Below, in pieces: positions 1 to 12,754 of a DNA stretch of 64,000 nucleotides. Under the pieces are notes generated by a model that was not told the DNA's origin, searched no databases, and saw only the letters and a list, made by a program, of their open reading frames with translations. Both the position numbers and the translations under genes were made by a program. This DNA is from Atherix ibis (lineage: Eukaryota; Arthropoda; Insecta; Diptera; Athericidae): positions 89,039,270-89,103,269 of the forward strand of contig OY282607.1 of assembly GCA_958298945.1 (NCBI GenBank), given 5' to 3'. How positions within the stretch are numbered: the stretch's first letter is position 1; the number at the start of each line of letters is the position of its first letter.

Positions 1-28
1 TTTCATAAAAATCAAATAAAAATAAAAT

Positions 29-323
29 ATGAATTTAAATATGTTGCGACTTCAAAGTTTATTTGTTGTGATTTTGTTCAATTACTGTCCTGAAAAATAT
101 TGTGCTTCCGGTGGCAGTAGCAGTATTAGTAGTAGCGCTCGTGCTGATATAGTTCTAATAACAGGAAGTGGTGCTGGACGGTATGTACAAAAATCTGCTG
201 TACATGGACCAGTAGAGCCTCGTACGACAGGATTATCATCAGCTGGCGGTGGACATTTGAAGTCCAGAAGCTTCTATACCATGCTAAGCGAGGCCATGTC
301 ACAAGCAGTCAGCAACGAGTTCA
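29..323 (+). CDS. Candidate first coding exon of a secreted or membrane host protein
   Basis: The reading frame opens with an ATG in a favourable A-rich context and runs 98 codons to a splice-donor-like GTAAGT whose GT is at 324-325; beyond it the frame drifts into T-rich sequence and stops at 361. The first ~20 residues form a hydrophobic core (LRLQSLFVVILFNY) typical of a signal peptide, with a likely cleavage near CASGG. A serine-rich stretch (about residues 29-37) and a basic, Gly/Ser-rich segment follow, ending in a helix-like stretch (YTMLSEAMSQAVSNEF). Base composition is clearly less AT-rich than the DNA around it, which supports real coding. The exon ends in phase 1. I do not recognise the family. 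It could be the N-terminus of a secreted factor or a single-pass receptor. A chance open frame remains possible. Confidence 0.45.
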
Positions 324-2270
324 GTAAGTTTGTAGAAATTTATTCAATTTTTTATTGTTGATAGTTTTTTTTTGCCCTAAAGTTTTTCGTATATTTTCAT
401 TGAAATATTTTTTTCCTGACAATTAGTTTTTCCTATAAAAAAAATTTTTAAAATATACGTCAAATTCATCATACGAAGGCAGTTTGATAAGTCTGTGATA
501 AATGCAACAAACAATTAATTTATTCAACAAAAATTGATTTTTTTTTTTGATATTAGTACGCTCAACTCTATAATTCGACTATAATTTTAGAATTGGACGC
601 AAATTTCTTTCCATTTAATCTATATACTCATATATTGGAAACAGGAAACATTCGAAAGGAGTCATTGTCTTGATTGCCCTTTTGTTTCTGGTGTATAATA
701 ATAAATCCATGTTTTATCAACAGATATAAGTCGATGGAAAAATTTATTTGGAAATCGCTTAAAAATGTTCAGACACTCTTTTGAAGAAAACTTTTTTTGG
801 TCAAGTATCTCGCCGAAAGCTTTTTGATATCCAAAAATTCATATAATGTAGGCAATACCTTTTGATATGTTTATCATATCACCTATCTCATATACTTTCA
901 CTTGGCGGTCCTTTAAAATGATATCATTGATTTTATTAATCATTTCCTAGGTGATAACCTAAATTGCACATTCTGGGATCTTGAATGAGGAATTTACAGA
1001 ATCATTTTAAAATATAGTCTTAGATTTAGATATAGGTTTTTTTCCTGAAAAAAAAATTGTGTTTTATTAAAATAGAAAATCCCCTTTTCTCTGTACTAAC
1101 ATAGAAAATTAGACAAACACAAATGTTGTCTCTGCTTTCAAAACTTAACTAATAAACAGAGGTTTATAAAATTTTTTATGGCGTATTTTTAAGAATGCCA
1201 AATTATAAAAACAATATTATTTTGCCAATATCAACTATATTTTTTGCATTTATCACTGACTTATCAGGATGATCTTGCATATATGTGTATAGGATGAATA
1301 AAATATAATCTGAATATGCCATTTAAGTAGTTTCTCTATAATATCTTTTTGTGTAAACGTTTTAATATTTTTTATAAAGTATAAGATTATCTTTCTTTTA
1401 TTTGTTAATTATTTCTTTTTATTTTACTTGTTTTCACTATCTCTAACCATTTCTCGAATGGTATAATTGTAGGTACAGAAGCAAGTGCAATTTTTACTAT
1501 AGTTCGAATGTACTTATTCCCTTACAATATTTGACAAATAATTTATAAAACTAATAGCCATTATAGATCAATTTTTATTCATTATTTTATTTATAATTTT
1601 TTCTTTAAATAAAATAGCCAATAAATCTCTTGAAAAAAATATCAAGTATTAAAGTTCATATAAAATCCGGGAAAGTTTCCCAAAAATTCCAAAAAATAAT
1701 ATAATTTTTCATTAAATAGATATAATTTTTAACCCAGCGAATAGGGAGAAATGAAATTACATAAGGAATAGTGATTCAAATTTTAGTACGTTTAACAGCG
1801 TAATTTTTTTAAATAAATCATCCGCGACTGGCGATATTTTACGAAATTTTTTTAATCCAGATCCTCCTTCAAAACTGTTATTATTACTTGGAATAGTCCA
1901 CTATAAGGTCGAGAATATTTTTTTCAACACTGGCGAGACCAGATATTTTTCGGTCACTGGGATAAATATCAATGTCACCGTTTTTTTGGGAAAGATAATA
2001 AAAGCAAATATTTCCATGATTGGATTATGATGACAGAATAAACGGGAATAAGATTTTGGCAATGGGAAATATACAGGTTATAAATGAAGGGAATTTTTTG
2101 AATATAAAAGAAGGTATCTGAAATTTTGCGGAAGATTTTTAGATACTTATCAATACTATAAGTCCAAATTGGTTTAATAGATACACTTTTCTGTATTAAT
2201 TTACGACCTTCATTTTAGTAAATAGATAGACTTGGAGATTTTTACAGTAAAGTTTTTCTTCAATAAATTG
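324..2270. other. AT-rich non-coding DNA, probable intron start
   Basis: Begins with the donor-like GTAAGT and contains long T and A tracts with no open frame worth reporting. No transposon motif was recognised on either strand. If the upstream exon is real this is the 5' part of its intron. Confidence 0.4.
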
Positions 2271-2278
2271 ATTGTGTG

Positions 2279-2414
2279 TTATTGCAAATATTTTTTTTTT
2301 ATATATATATATAATTCTTGCACTAAGTAAATTTTCGCATCTTCGCGCAATAATCGTGCACTTACACGATCAAAGTAATATACCAGCAAATTGCGTTTTA
2401 TTGCAAATATTTTT
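2279..2414. repeat. Short fragment of dispersed repeat family 1 with 17-bp flanking direct repeats
   Basis: About 80 bp (2312-2393) match the hairpin-containing leader block of the dispersed family seen at 6-7 kb, 19-21 kb and 27 kb, including the words TTCGCGCAATAATCGTGCAC and ACACGATCAAAGTAA. The insert is bounded by a perfect 17-bp direct repeat, TTATTGCAAATATTTTT, at 2279-2295 and 2398-2414. That is the length expected of a target-site duplication made by LINE-type retrotransposition. A poly-T/AT tract at the left side would fit a minus-strand insertion with its tail on the left. Confidence 0.55.
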
Positions 2415-5400
2415 AATATCATATTTTTTCTATGAAATTTTTTTTTTTTTAAAATTCTTTATTAAAATTTGTATATTTTTTTTAATTATCCACTTGATTT
2501 TTAAACATATCTGATGGTATTTATTTTTAATAAGAAATAATTAAAATTTTAGTTAAAACTAAATCAAGTCTACTCCTTTTGATTGCAGATACTTCATTTA
2601 CGAATGACACACCACTACCAATTTAAGATAACTTATGAAATACTATTACAGAGATAGTAACAAGAATAATAGAGAAAATAGTATAGAAAAATGTTTAAGT
2701 ATCTTTTCTAGTGCAAAATATAGAAAAACAGGCTACAATTCCATAAAACTCCTGGACTACTTCTGTCTTAATGATCTTCTTCAACTGATAACAGCGGAAA
2801 TTTTCTTCGTTCTCTTATTGTTGGTGGTATACCACGAACGTGCTAAAATCTTCCATTTCAATGGGTGAACTTACAAATTACCTGAAGTTTTTAGATTTCG
2901 TTTTTCATTTAAATTGTTTTATTTTCGAAAACGATTCTATTTGTTGTTATTTCATTTTTTTTTTCAAACAATTTTACTTGATAGTAGCAGAAAAGACTCA
3001 AACGAGTTAAATAAATAATGTCGAGTTTGGTACAATTCAGCATTGTTTCAACTATGCTTCTTAGTTGTTGTTTATAAAATACAACAATTCAGAGACCTTA
3101 CCTAACTCACAAAACTCTACCTTATCTTATACGCCATTTAACATGAAATTTTTTCATTGTTTTTAATTTAGTGAAAATTTTTATTTCTTTAAGTTTTATT
3201 TTTAATGACAACCAATTTCTTTTTTTTTTTTTTTGGTTTGCTTCAAACTTATTGTTTTTTTTTTTTGGTTTGCTTCAAACTTATTTTTTATGCAAGCTTA
3301 CGAAGTTTTGTACCTCGTAAAAATGATGGTGTGATATGAGTTTGAACGTGCTTGTCTCACCTTTTTTGTAAGAGCATTTTTTTTACTGAAATTGTTAGTT
3401 ACTTTTAAATTAAATTTTTTGTTTTCTTACCAAATATAATTTCAAAAAAAATAATATTTTTTTTACATTGTTAAACACTGTATTTAATGTAAGAATTTTT
3501 TTTTATTAATTTTTTTTTTTGGTGAGTTAAAAAGGGAAAAAACGGATAATTCTGAGCAATTTAATTTTACATTTAACATATTCTCTTTTGTCTTATCGCA
3601 GTTAAATTTTTATTTAATGTGTGGGAATATTTATTGGACTTAATGAGATATTTTTCATAGCTTTTATGGTAAAAAAATACCTGTGCTCTGAATTTCAGTT
3701 GTTTTTTTTTTTTTGAAATTTAAGATTTATATCAATACAATTCTCAATTGAAATTACCTGTAAACGCTATAAGATGAAGTACTCTCCAAATAGATATGAT
3801 AAAGTTAGTTTAAAATATTCCAAATATAATGAAATAAATCAGAAAAAAACAAAAGAAATCTGCAATGCTATTATAAATATTTGTATACTTGGAAATGTTA
3901 AGAAAATCACAGATAATAAGAGAACGTTCCCTCCGAATGTTAGGTGGTGATTAAAATTTTGCATTCACCGGTAAACACTTGTAGGTGCACATTTTTCCAC
4001 ACCGTTTACGATTATTTATTGTGATTTGGTGTAATTTTAATTTAAATCGTATTACTTTTATATGCAGACAATTAAAAGTAATTAGTGATATTTAAAACTA
4101 TTTAACATATTCAACATTATTCCATAATTTATACTCTACAGTTTAGATATAGTTCAGGTAGAGTAGAAGGATTTAAGATACTAAAGATATTATTTTGAAC
4201 AATTTCTGCACTATCTAGTCGTGATGAAATATTTTTGCACTTGTATGAAAATGCCTTTTCCTCATTTGCTTTTTGATTCAAAACGAGATATTTTATAATT
4301 TTAATTACAAGTAAAACGATTTCCATACAATATATTTTTGATTATAAAATTAAATAAAAGTCCTTGTTAGCTTTTAAAAAAAAAAAAAACAAACAAAAAA
4401 TAACTACCACAAAGGAAATAAACACTAACAAAGTGCTATAAAATGTGTATAATTATAAATTATTAATAATAGTACAACTGCAGACTATATAAAAAAAAAC
4501 ACATTCTGATTTTTTCTCTAAGGATATCAACCTCTCTTTACCTTTCCAGTTTTATTTTGTACTTTTTATCATTTCAGGTTAATGCTTTCTCATTTAAATC
4601 TTTTCTTTTATTCCATTTTATTTAATATTTTTTTGTTGTGTAGTTTTTTTTTTGGTGAAAAGTATAAATAATTTTTAAAAAAAAGGATTAGCAAAAAATA
4701 TTCAGAAAGTTCAGTTGTATTATTACAACTAAGTATGAAATGGAATTTTTTTTTATGAACTAGTGTATAAGTGTAAGTGTATCCCAAGAGTAGAGAGTTA
4801 AGTCATGTCCGATTTGTACGTGATATAATGTGCCAGAACAAGAGTTGCAGGAAAAATTAGTTTTTGCCAAATGGGAGAATGCAACTCGAGAATGACCATA
4901 TCGGGGCAACATATCCATTTTGAATCTACAATAAGACAATTTTGCACATGAGCGCTTAATGAGCTGTTGATGCTGAACAAGAAATGAATCCACTATATTA
5001 TACAGCGCCCCATAGTACAGTTAGCAGTGCTTTCAGTAGCCTCATATAAGTGGAGGAGCAGAACTTTGTAAAGTCTCTGCAAAATAATGTTACAATTGGT
5101 TCTTATGCTTCCACCAACCATAATACTATGTGGTTTGCTGTTGCTTCTGTTGATGTTGCCAATGTTGGTTATTTCCACCGTTTTTACTTCCAATCCTATT
5201 GCATAACAGAAAATTACCCTCTTGTGCTTACTATACATTATCGTTCAGACTAGGTTTTCATTTACCGAAATGGCCGCTGTTTTTTTCTTCTCAATTTCAC
5301 ATTTTCTTATTTATTGCAGAGGTCGAACCAAAACAAAACGAATAGACCAGTCCCGTACCGATAGTAAAATTAATGGCAAAGAAAGTTAATTTCCACAAAA

Positions 5401-6120
5401 TGCAAAAGTGCAACAAACCGCATTCACCACATGGTACGTCACCGACTGGCAATACCATTCGAGGATGGTTACTCCTTGGCTACCATCGTGTAGGTGCACC
5501 ATACAATCGGTCACTGTTGTTTCATTAAAAGTAGCATAAAATTAAACACGGTTTCGATAGTTCCAACACTTAAAATGCTGCTGGATAGCAAATTTCTTAG
5601 ATCTTCCAGCGATTGTAAAAAGTTTTTGTTTCGAATCGTATCCAATTATTATGAGAAAAGAGAACATTGCAGTCGAAAATGTTGTTAGACTTCGGTTCTG
5701 TAGGTAGAGATGGCGGTGACTCCCTTTTTGTATTAGCTTTGGCCCAACTCTATACCAGCTAATTCTACTTCCTACCTATTCAATACTACTCCATCTGTGG
5801 TTGACTAAATAGTTTGGTGATTTTTCTTTTAGTTTTTAAACAAGGAATATTATTTTCAGCTCATTTAAGTAAATCTAACAAGAACTAATTTGCTTCCTAT
5901 TTACAATCATCTCCAATCAACTCCTTTTTGCCATTCATTTATGATCAACATTTTCTATGGTCGAGTGTTACTTTGTTTCTACATTAGTAATTATTTTGTA
6001 AATAAATTGTATAAAGAACAGTATAGTTCTTACTAATTTTAACTTTTAAAAAATTTATGCTTATTGCAAAAAAAAAACAAAAGCATTATTTATTATTTTT
6101 AACGAATATTTTGCATAATA
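2415..6120. other. AT-rich non-coding DNA with two acceptor-like sites
   Basis: Mostly low-complexity AT-rich sequence. It holds a 32-bp-period tandem duplication at 3235-3285 (word GGTTTGCTTCAAACTTATT twice) and two pyrimidine-rich splice-acceptor-like sites, ending at 2588 (GATTGCAG) and 5319/5321 (TTATTGCAGAG). The stretch 4760-5700 is more complex and less AT-rich than its surroundings and has overlapping short open frames on both strands. None has a recognisable domain or a convincing codon pattern. Confidence 0.35.
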
Positions 6121-6124
6121 AGAA

Positions 6125-7565
6125 CAATTATTCTTCATGAGATAAAATACGTAATCTTTATTAATAATTATAATTTAATTTTTAAAGTGCAGACACAGCA
6201 AAATTATTATTAAGTGTTATTATTTTCAATAACATGTTTCTATACTAAAATTCTTATACGAAATTATTTCATCAATTTTTGTGACAGTCAGAAAAATACA
6301 CAGAAAATTGGGTAAAAAAAGTGATTGCTGGTCCCAATGTTTAACCATGTTTTTAGAGCCAAGAATATTGCGAGCATCATGCACAAGAATTGAAATTTCA
6401 TAAACCATACAAAATTAAGGTAATACAGGAACTTCAGCCTAGAAATAATATGTGCTGCTGGCAATGGAACTTCTGAACACTTTGGAGCCTTACAGGTAAA
6501 ACTCTGATTTAAAAAAAAAGATTGTTAGAAGAAAACAAAGTACATTTTGACTTCGTTAGTAAACTTTTACAGGAACGTGAAAATCTAGAGGCAACAAACA
6601 ATATTGAGGCTGCCCTAACCTCAAATTACACCATGTGTCTAACAGACGATCTAAAGGTAAACTTTCTACTTTTTGTGTATCCGACAGTACGATATATGCG
6701 CGAGCATGCACGAACAAAGTTTGCGTCTTCCACGATCAACCGCTTGAATAAACACATGCAAGAAGAATTAATAGTTGTGCACACGGAATTTAGGCGAGCA
6801 AAAAGGAATTTCAACATGTCAAAAAATAAATTCCACCATTTTTAATGAATTATCTAGTTGGTCACTGCTGGTCTTATTTTATTTTCTTTCTGTTATGAAA
6901 GACGTTTTCACATTCATTTATTTATTTTGATTATTTCAATTCACTTATTTATTTTATATATATTTTAAACATTTAATTCAATATTAATTTCAACATTAAT
7001 ATTTTATATTCCACTGCCACTGTCATTTTATTAAACTTCTTTATAAATTTGTACGCGACCGTGTAACAGTAGTTTTTGTTACTTTTTTTTTAGTTTTCAT
7101 CAAGTCGTATAAAATAAATATGAATGAATGAAGATGCAGACGGACAGCAAATATGGAAACTGTCATCTTATCAATTTATCCCAATTTCCCCATTTAAATT
7201 TTTGCGCAAAAAAAAATTCCGCGTCGTCACGCAATAATCGTACACTTACACGATCATGGTAATAAACCGGTAGAATTAAATGATTTGACAGCGAACTATC
7301 GTCAGGAGAACACTTTGGCTATTTTATGGAATTGAAGCTATTGATTCTACCTAACATTCCTATTCACATCGAATTAGATCCTTGCAATCTATTATCCTCT
7401 ACAAAAATTATTGATGCTCCATTTTATGTTCGTAAAAAAATAAATGAGATTAAAAATAAAATTATAATCCGAAATTATCTATAACACCGTTAAGGTAAAT
7501 TTTTAAATGTATATCCTCTACTATCGAAAAATTTATTTAGAGCATTGCAAATTTATTTTCAAGAA
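6125..7565 (+). repeat. Dispersed repeat family 1, copy A (LINE-derived, internally deleted)
   Basis: Closely parallels copy B at 18,857-20,530 from the shared left edge ATTATTCTTCATGAG onwards. Order of blocks: an AT-rich head; a segment around ACAGGAACTTCAGCCTAGAAATAAT; a CpG-rich block X (about 6617-6840, words ATGCGCGAGCATGCACGAAC and AAAGTTTGCGTCTTCCACGA); an AT-rich spacer; leader block Y (about 7130-7310) containing the dyad ATCGTacacttaCACGAT; then a decayed reverse-transcriptase C-terminus (about 7320-7565) with a frame reading YGIE followed by remnants of the usual Jockey-clade tail. No complete gene is present. The 107-codon open frame inside it (6522-6845) is not shared intact with other copies and is judged fortuitous. 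Confidence 0.65.
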
Positions 7566-10534
7566 AACCAAAAGGAATTACACAAAATTCCTTAATTATT
7601 ATTGAATATTTTTATAATCAAAAATTTATCAAAATTTATTTACATATAATTAGAGGTCTTTTTGTCCTTTTTCTTCGGATTCTATAATATGCAATAATTT
7701 ATCAGCTTTTAACTGAAATCATGAAAATTTTCGAAGTATAACAATTTAATACTAGTAACTATATTTAGATGAATTTACCACGTTTTCGGTAGTTGAAGAG
7801 GGCAATATGCTCTTTAATCATCAAATATATTGTGGCAACTTTTAATTACTGATATCATATCCTCTAGTGACATTTTGACCCAATCATACCTGAGCAAAAA
7901 GGATAAACAAGGTTGCTTTAAACCAAGTTCGTTGCAAAGTAGTAAATGGCATTCAATTTATCTTGTGTGCTGACAAATTCGGTACAGATTATAAGCTATT
8001 GACTAAATACTTTATTCAATTCTAGCCCCTCTGGTCATCAGAGTTCACCGAGGTAGATACTTTTTATAACAAGATCGATGGACTTTCTCTGTGGCTACAG
8101 ATACCTTGGAAGGAAGTATCTTTCTACCTTTTTCACCTGCCATTAAGTGGAATCGATTGGGAATAGTTTGTACAATCATCCTAACAGCATGATGAGAATA
8201 TATTTTAATGTATTTTAGTGCCTTACTTAAATGACTGGATTTGGTTGACCCAATCTCTGGTCTGATAGCAACAGCTATAAATACGGTGAATTCCTTTGGT
8301 ATATTTTTAATTAACAGGTTGGATAATGCCAATTTCTAAAAGGCCAATTTCTGTGGGTCATTCTTGAAGAGGTAATTTGCATCGACAGACAGTTTTTAAT
8401 GCGGTCACATTCAAAGGACTAATTTTTGAACAGTTTTTTTTAAAAGTAAATATTTCTACTAAGTCCGTTTCGATATTTGACAAAAGGAAGCAATTATATT
8501 AGAGCAGGTGAATAGGAAATTTATTAAGTTTACTCTTGGCAACCTCAAAGTGTTAGTGGTAAATTTTATTCAAAAATAGTTAATATAAAATAAATAAATA
8601 AATAGATTTTGTTAACAAAGAGAAAGTGTGTACAAAAGATAAAGTGTTTAATTTGATTATTTCTAACTACGAGTATGTAGACACATCAAAAGTTAGTTTA
8701 TCGAATCAATAACAAATGAATTTAGAGTATATATTGGCGTTTGGTAGATTAATTGAACGAAAATATGATTGAAAAGCTAATAAAATTATGTAAATTGGTA
8801 CCAACCATATATCAATTTTATCGTTTATCGTCAGTTAGTGTTGTTAGTAAGGATGTATAATAATTAGACGATGATATCACGTACTAGTGCAAACGAAAAG
8901 AAAGAAAATACGGCAGAACGGCAGGATCTAATTATGAATTTAAGCAAATAAGTAGAAAGTGGAAATAGAACGCTTTGAAAATTCTAATTTACACTATCGT
9001 GTAAATATCAATTAGAGGAATTTTCAAAAGGATTGCTTTCAAAGTAGCTATTTTAAGAGCATATACACTATCATATTTGTAAGTACCTTAATAGAATATA
9101 TACAATATATATATGTGTATAGCTAAGGAACGGGCAGATATATAGTAATTACTGTAAGCTAGTGTACATAAAAGCGACTGCAAGGATACCCGCAGACTCT
9201 TCGAATATATCCGTAACTAAATAAGCCTGAATGAACACCGATAAGACCGCATATTTGCATTTAATTTGCTGATAACAACACAAATAGTCGGAAAACATAC
9301 ATTTGCGAAAGACCAAAATGTAAATTGACAAGATGCGAAATGGAATTTTGGTTGGGTGCGTCTTGTATTCCAGAAATTCATTGACACCTCAACCAAATAG
9401 AATGTAATCTTTGTCAATATTATAGAGACTATGGACATGTATTCGAAAAATTTACTGAAATTTGGAAAATTATAAGGGTAGTCGCCGTTGGGCAATCACG
9501 AAACTATTTACAGTCGATCTATACGCTGATAAGGGCTACGAAAATATATTGAACTTTTAGGGGAACCAGTTTATATGCAAAAACAGAACCGGAAGTAGTG
9601 ATAGTTAGGATACTAATGATAATAGTGCCGATGATCAAATTTCTGATGAGACTTACCAACATCCACTTCAAAAGGAATTGACTCTAGGCTATAAGCTACC
9701 AAATTGATTACCCAACCGTACTACACAGATTTTAACAAAAACACGTTCCATCTCGAAACAAATCACCAAACATCCTTTTCTCTGATGAACGTTAATTAAC
9801 TTTAAACAGGCACGTCCACTGCAAATAATAATAAGTGAAAATCGATAATTAGAATTGTGATATTGGTTGGCTGTTAATAAGAGCCCCGGAGATTGTTTAA
9901 CTTTTATAGGGGATATTAACACCGACCGGAGAAACAATGATGGTTAATACTTTTTAGAGAGAACGGTAGTCCACTATTTACATATCATTATTGGTAATTT
10001 GTCGACCACTTTGAAGGTATTCGATTTATTTCAAATTATTTGCAATTGTAAATTATCAGTCTGGATAAGTTTATCGGTATTTCTGCATATTTACAATTAT
10101 ATGAAATTTCACACTAGAAATATACAAAAAGTGTTAATTAAAAATTGTAATTCTTAAAGATGATTTCTGCATTCAAATAGGCATATTTGCTTATTGCAAC
10201 ATTGTTTCCTGTTCCAATCTCTCTGGCAACATTGTTACTTATGCCTTTGTTTCTGAGAACATTCCAATTATAATTTTGTTCCAAATGATGTGATAATTTA
10301 AATATTTACTAATTAAATTAAATGTAAGAATTGTTTGTAATTTTTATTAATAAACATGAACTATAGCAACAAATTAATTTCTCCAAATTCATTTTAAAAA
10401 AAAATTTCCAAGATTTTTTACCATAACTTAAGCAGTACTTTTAAGTGATAATCCATTTTATTTTTAAGGATATTATGGGCGTTGAGTGTCCAAAAAATGT
10501 ACGCGAAAAATAAATGACTCATGCTGTAATTGAA
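7566..10534. other. Unassigned AT-rich DNA
   Basis: No recognised gene. The longest frame, 95 codons on the minus strand at 8045-8332, has no domain I know. The segment 8870-9960 has mixed composition and many short open frames on the minus strand, which might be an eroded element, but no catalytic motif is visible. Confidence 0.3.
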
Positions 10535-10785
10535 TTGTTTGTTTATTTGTAAAGTCCCTTAGACATATGCCAGGGGCCACTTCATAGCGCCACGACCGTG
10601 AGGCCATGTGGCAACTTCGTAGGACGTGTGGGAATTTGTCTGAGAGAGACTGGTCTGTGGTTAGTAGTATAGAAAGTTAAGAATTTTGTTATATTTTGTG
10701 GAGCAGATAAGTATATTGTAGAAGTTTAAATAAGGGACTAGGGAATGGATTTGTTTGATCGAGGAGCTCCATTGTAGGAGGAATG
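10535..10785 (-). repeat. 3' end of an RNase H-type LINE (fragment)
   Basis: About 245 bp match the 3'-terminal part of the LINE at 13,374 onward on the same strand (shared words GAGAGAGACTGGTCTGTGGT and TTTTGTTATATTTTGTGGAG, plus GGGACTAGGGAATG and the GAGGAGCTCCAT block). The A-rich tail, read on the minus strand, is AAATAAACAAACAATTC. The third copy at 16.8 kb ends with the same kind of tail. The match stops abruptly at 10,785, where mariner coding sequence begins, so the junction is a deletion or insertion breakpoint. Confidence 0.75.
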
Positions 10786-11330
10786 GGTGATTTCGAGAAT
10801 CCTAAAAGCAAGAAATCGTGGGTTGTCTCGGCCAACTATCAACATCTTCCACAAGACCAAATCGCTTCGGACGGAAGACGATGCTGTGCATTTGGTGGGA
10901 TCAGCAGGGTCCCTGGAGAAACTGTCAATACCCATCGCTACCACCAACAATTGGTCAAATTGCACCATGCTCTGCGTGAAAAAAGGACGGATTATCAACA
11001 AAGACATGACAAGCTGATTTTCCTCCACGACAACGCACCATCGCACACGTCAAAAATCGTCCGAAACTACTTGGAGAAACTCAACTGGGAGGTGCTACCC
11101 CACCCCGCTTATTCACAGACCTGGCCCCTTCCGACTACCACCTGCTTTCGGGTCACGCGCTCGCTGAGCAGCACTTCGATTCTTACGAAGACGTCCGAAA
11201 ATGGCTTGATGAGTGGTTGGCCTCAAAAGGGAAGGAATTTTTTTGGGGTGGTATCCATAAATTGCCCGAGAAATGGCAAAAATATGTAGCTAGCGAGGGC
11301 ACATACTTTGAATAAATTTGTTTTTGCTTT
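10786..11330 (+). pseudogene. Mariner transposase C-terminal remnant, frameshifted
   Basis: The encoded protein resembles the catalytic C-terminal half of mariner DD34D transposases, the enzymes that cut and paste at TA dinucleotides. Visible landmarks are PGETVNTHRYHQQL, then LIFLHDNAPSHTSKIV carrying the second catalytic Asp, then EVLPHPAYS. A frameshift near 11,108-11,115 moves the rest to another frame, which reads DLAPSDYHL (third catalytic Asp) and on through KWLDEWLASKGKEFF to a stop near 11,313. Upstream of PGETVN the WWDQQG-type region lies in yet another frame, so at least two indels are present. The N-terminal DNA-binding half and the 5' inverted repeat are missing. The fragment starts exactly where the LINE 3' end at 10,535-10,785 stops. 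It is not functional. Confidence 0.85.
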
Positions 11331-11481
11331 CTATGAATAAAAACATTTAGTTTTTTTAATAAAAAACAGCGGATTTAAACTTATACACCTGGTACAATAT
11401 GTAAAATTTATAGTAAAATATTTATAATTAGCACAACGACAACTTCAGCTTTTCGGTTATTGTTAAAGAGTACCCTTGCTA

Positions 11482-12323
11482 TGAGGGTAGTTCCAAAAGT
11501 ACCCGACCTAACAAATAAACAGAATTTTTTTTTGGACAAAATGTTTTCATTTCTTAACGTAACCTCCTTTTAGCTTGATACACTTTTCTTATTCATTATT
11601 GGCAAATCTTGACGCCATGACCTCGTCAGCAGATGGAACTGTCTTTGGCTTCTTTGGAGCCGATTCCTTACTTTGGGTCCAATGTTTTGACTATTTCATT
11701 TTAGGTGTGAAGTAATGGACCCACGTTTCATGCATGGTTATGAATCGATACAGAAACTCGGCTTTATTGCTGATAAACATCCCCAAATAACTGATTGAAA
11801 TGTTTATGCTCTATTGTGAGCAACCGCGGCACCCCTCTTAGGCACAACTTTTTCATGTACAAATTATCAATCAATATGCGATATACAGCACTTTTTGAAA
11901 TGCCCACCATATCTGCTAGATCGCGCACTATTAGTCGATGGTTATCCAATACCATTTTATTGATGTTCTTCATCATTTCTGGCATGGTCAACTCATTTGG
12001 GTGACTACTGCGATGTTCATCTTCGCAGTTCGTACAATCTCATTTAAATATTTTATAATTGTAAGCAAAGTAGCCGAATCCCTCATAGTATAGTCTAGCT
12101 CAGCGTTGATGTTGCTTGGACAAATTACCACTTTTATCTATTTTTACAAATTCACTGAGAACCTTCTCTATTAATAATGGCTGTCAAACAAATATTAAAT
12201 AACGCACCATCATCAAACTTTCAATTTAAGCTTTATAAGATTTGTGCCTTCGACTATGATCATTTTTTTCGAACAAAAACCACTATTTATATGTCAGGTC
12301 GGATACTTTACGAACTACCCCCG
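11482..12323 (-). mobile_element. Internally deleted mariner-like element with TA-flanked inverted repeats
   Basis: Imperfect terminal inverted repeats of about 39 bp (31 matches) bound the element: GGGTAGTTCCAAAAGTACCC at the left and, on the other strand, GGGTAGTTCGTAAAGTATCC at the right, both continuing with CCGACCTRACA. A TA lies just outside each end (11,480-11,481 and 12,324-12,325), as expected for this superfamily. The minus strand encodes a helix-turn-helix mariner N-terminus followed by a jump to the C-terminus, so most of the catalytic core is gone. At about 840 bp it is shorter than a full mariner and can only have been moved in trans. Confidence 0.8.
11550..12010 (-). pseudogene. 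Deleted mariner transposase inside the 11.5-12.3 kb element
   Basis: The open part (11,764-11,991) reads MVLDNHRLIVRDLADMVGIS and then SAVYRIL and MKKLCLRGVPRLLT, matching the second helix-turn-helix and linker of mariner transposases (VREIAEAVGIS, MKKLCARWVPRLLT in relatives). Further downstream on the minus strand come MHETWVHYFTP (first catalytic Asp region altered to HET) and SAPKKPKTVPSADEVMAS. The sequence then skips to the C-terminal word EKCIKLKGGYV near 11,560. The whole middle of the catalytic domain, with the second and third acidic residues, is missing. Stops interrupt the frame. Confidence 0.8.
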
Positions 12324-12754
12324 TATGCCACTAGATGGATTTGCACTCAAGATTTCTGCATACTAGGCGTAGACATTCCAGTATTACAAATCAGGGAAGG
12401 TTCTGAGACAATACACCTTCTAATTTCGCTATTTACTGTTTCTGTACTAAACCTACAATCTCAGTTGCAGTATCTTAACAACCCCTTTATTTACAGTATA
12501 CAGGATAGGTCAACTTAGACTGATGTAAAATTCTTATAGGTTTTTTTTTATTTTAATAATTAATTGGAATTCCTTGCTTAAATTAATTTTTAATTTTTTG
12601 TTGTTGATATTTATATGGAAAATAACATCACTTAACTAACCTTTATTTACTTATTGATAAGTATGCGGTTTCTTCTAAGGGATTTAGCATTATGGTCGTT
12701 TGATAAGTAAATGGCTTCTACTAAATTTATTAATATCTGCCCTATTATTTTGCA

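Noticed and set aside
6522..6845. 107-codon plus-strand open frame
   Set aside because: It lies within dispersed family 1 and the homologous frames in other copies are closed, so it is not under coding constraint.
8045..8332. 95-codon minus-strand open frame
   Set aside because: No domain, signal peptide, splice context or composition shift; length is compatible with chance.
12177..12518. 113-codon plus-strand open frame
   Set aside because: It straddles the right inverted repeat of the deleted mariner element (12,323) and shows no domain.
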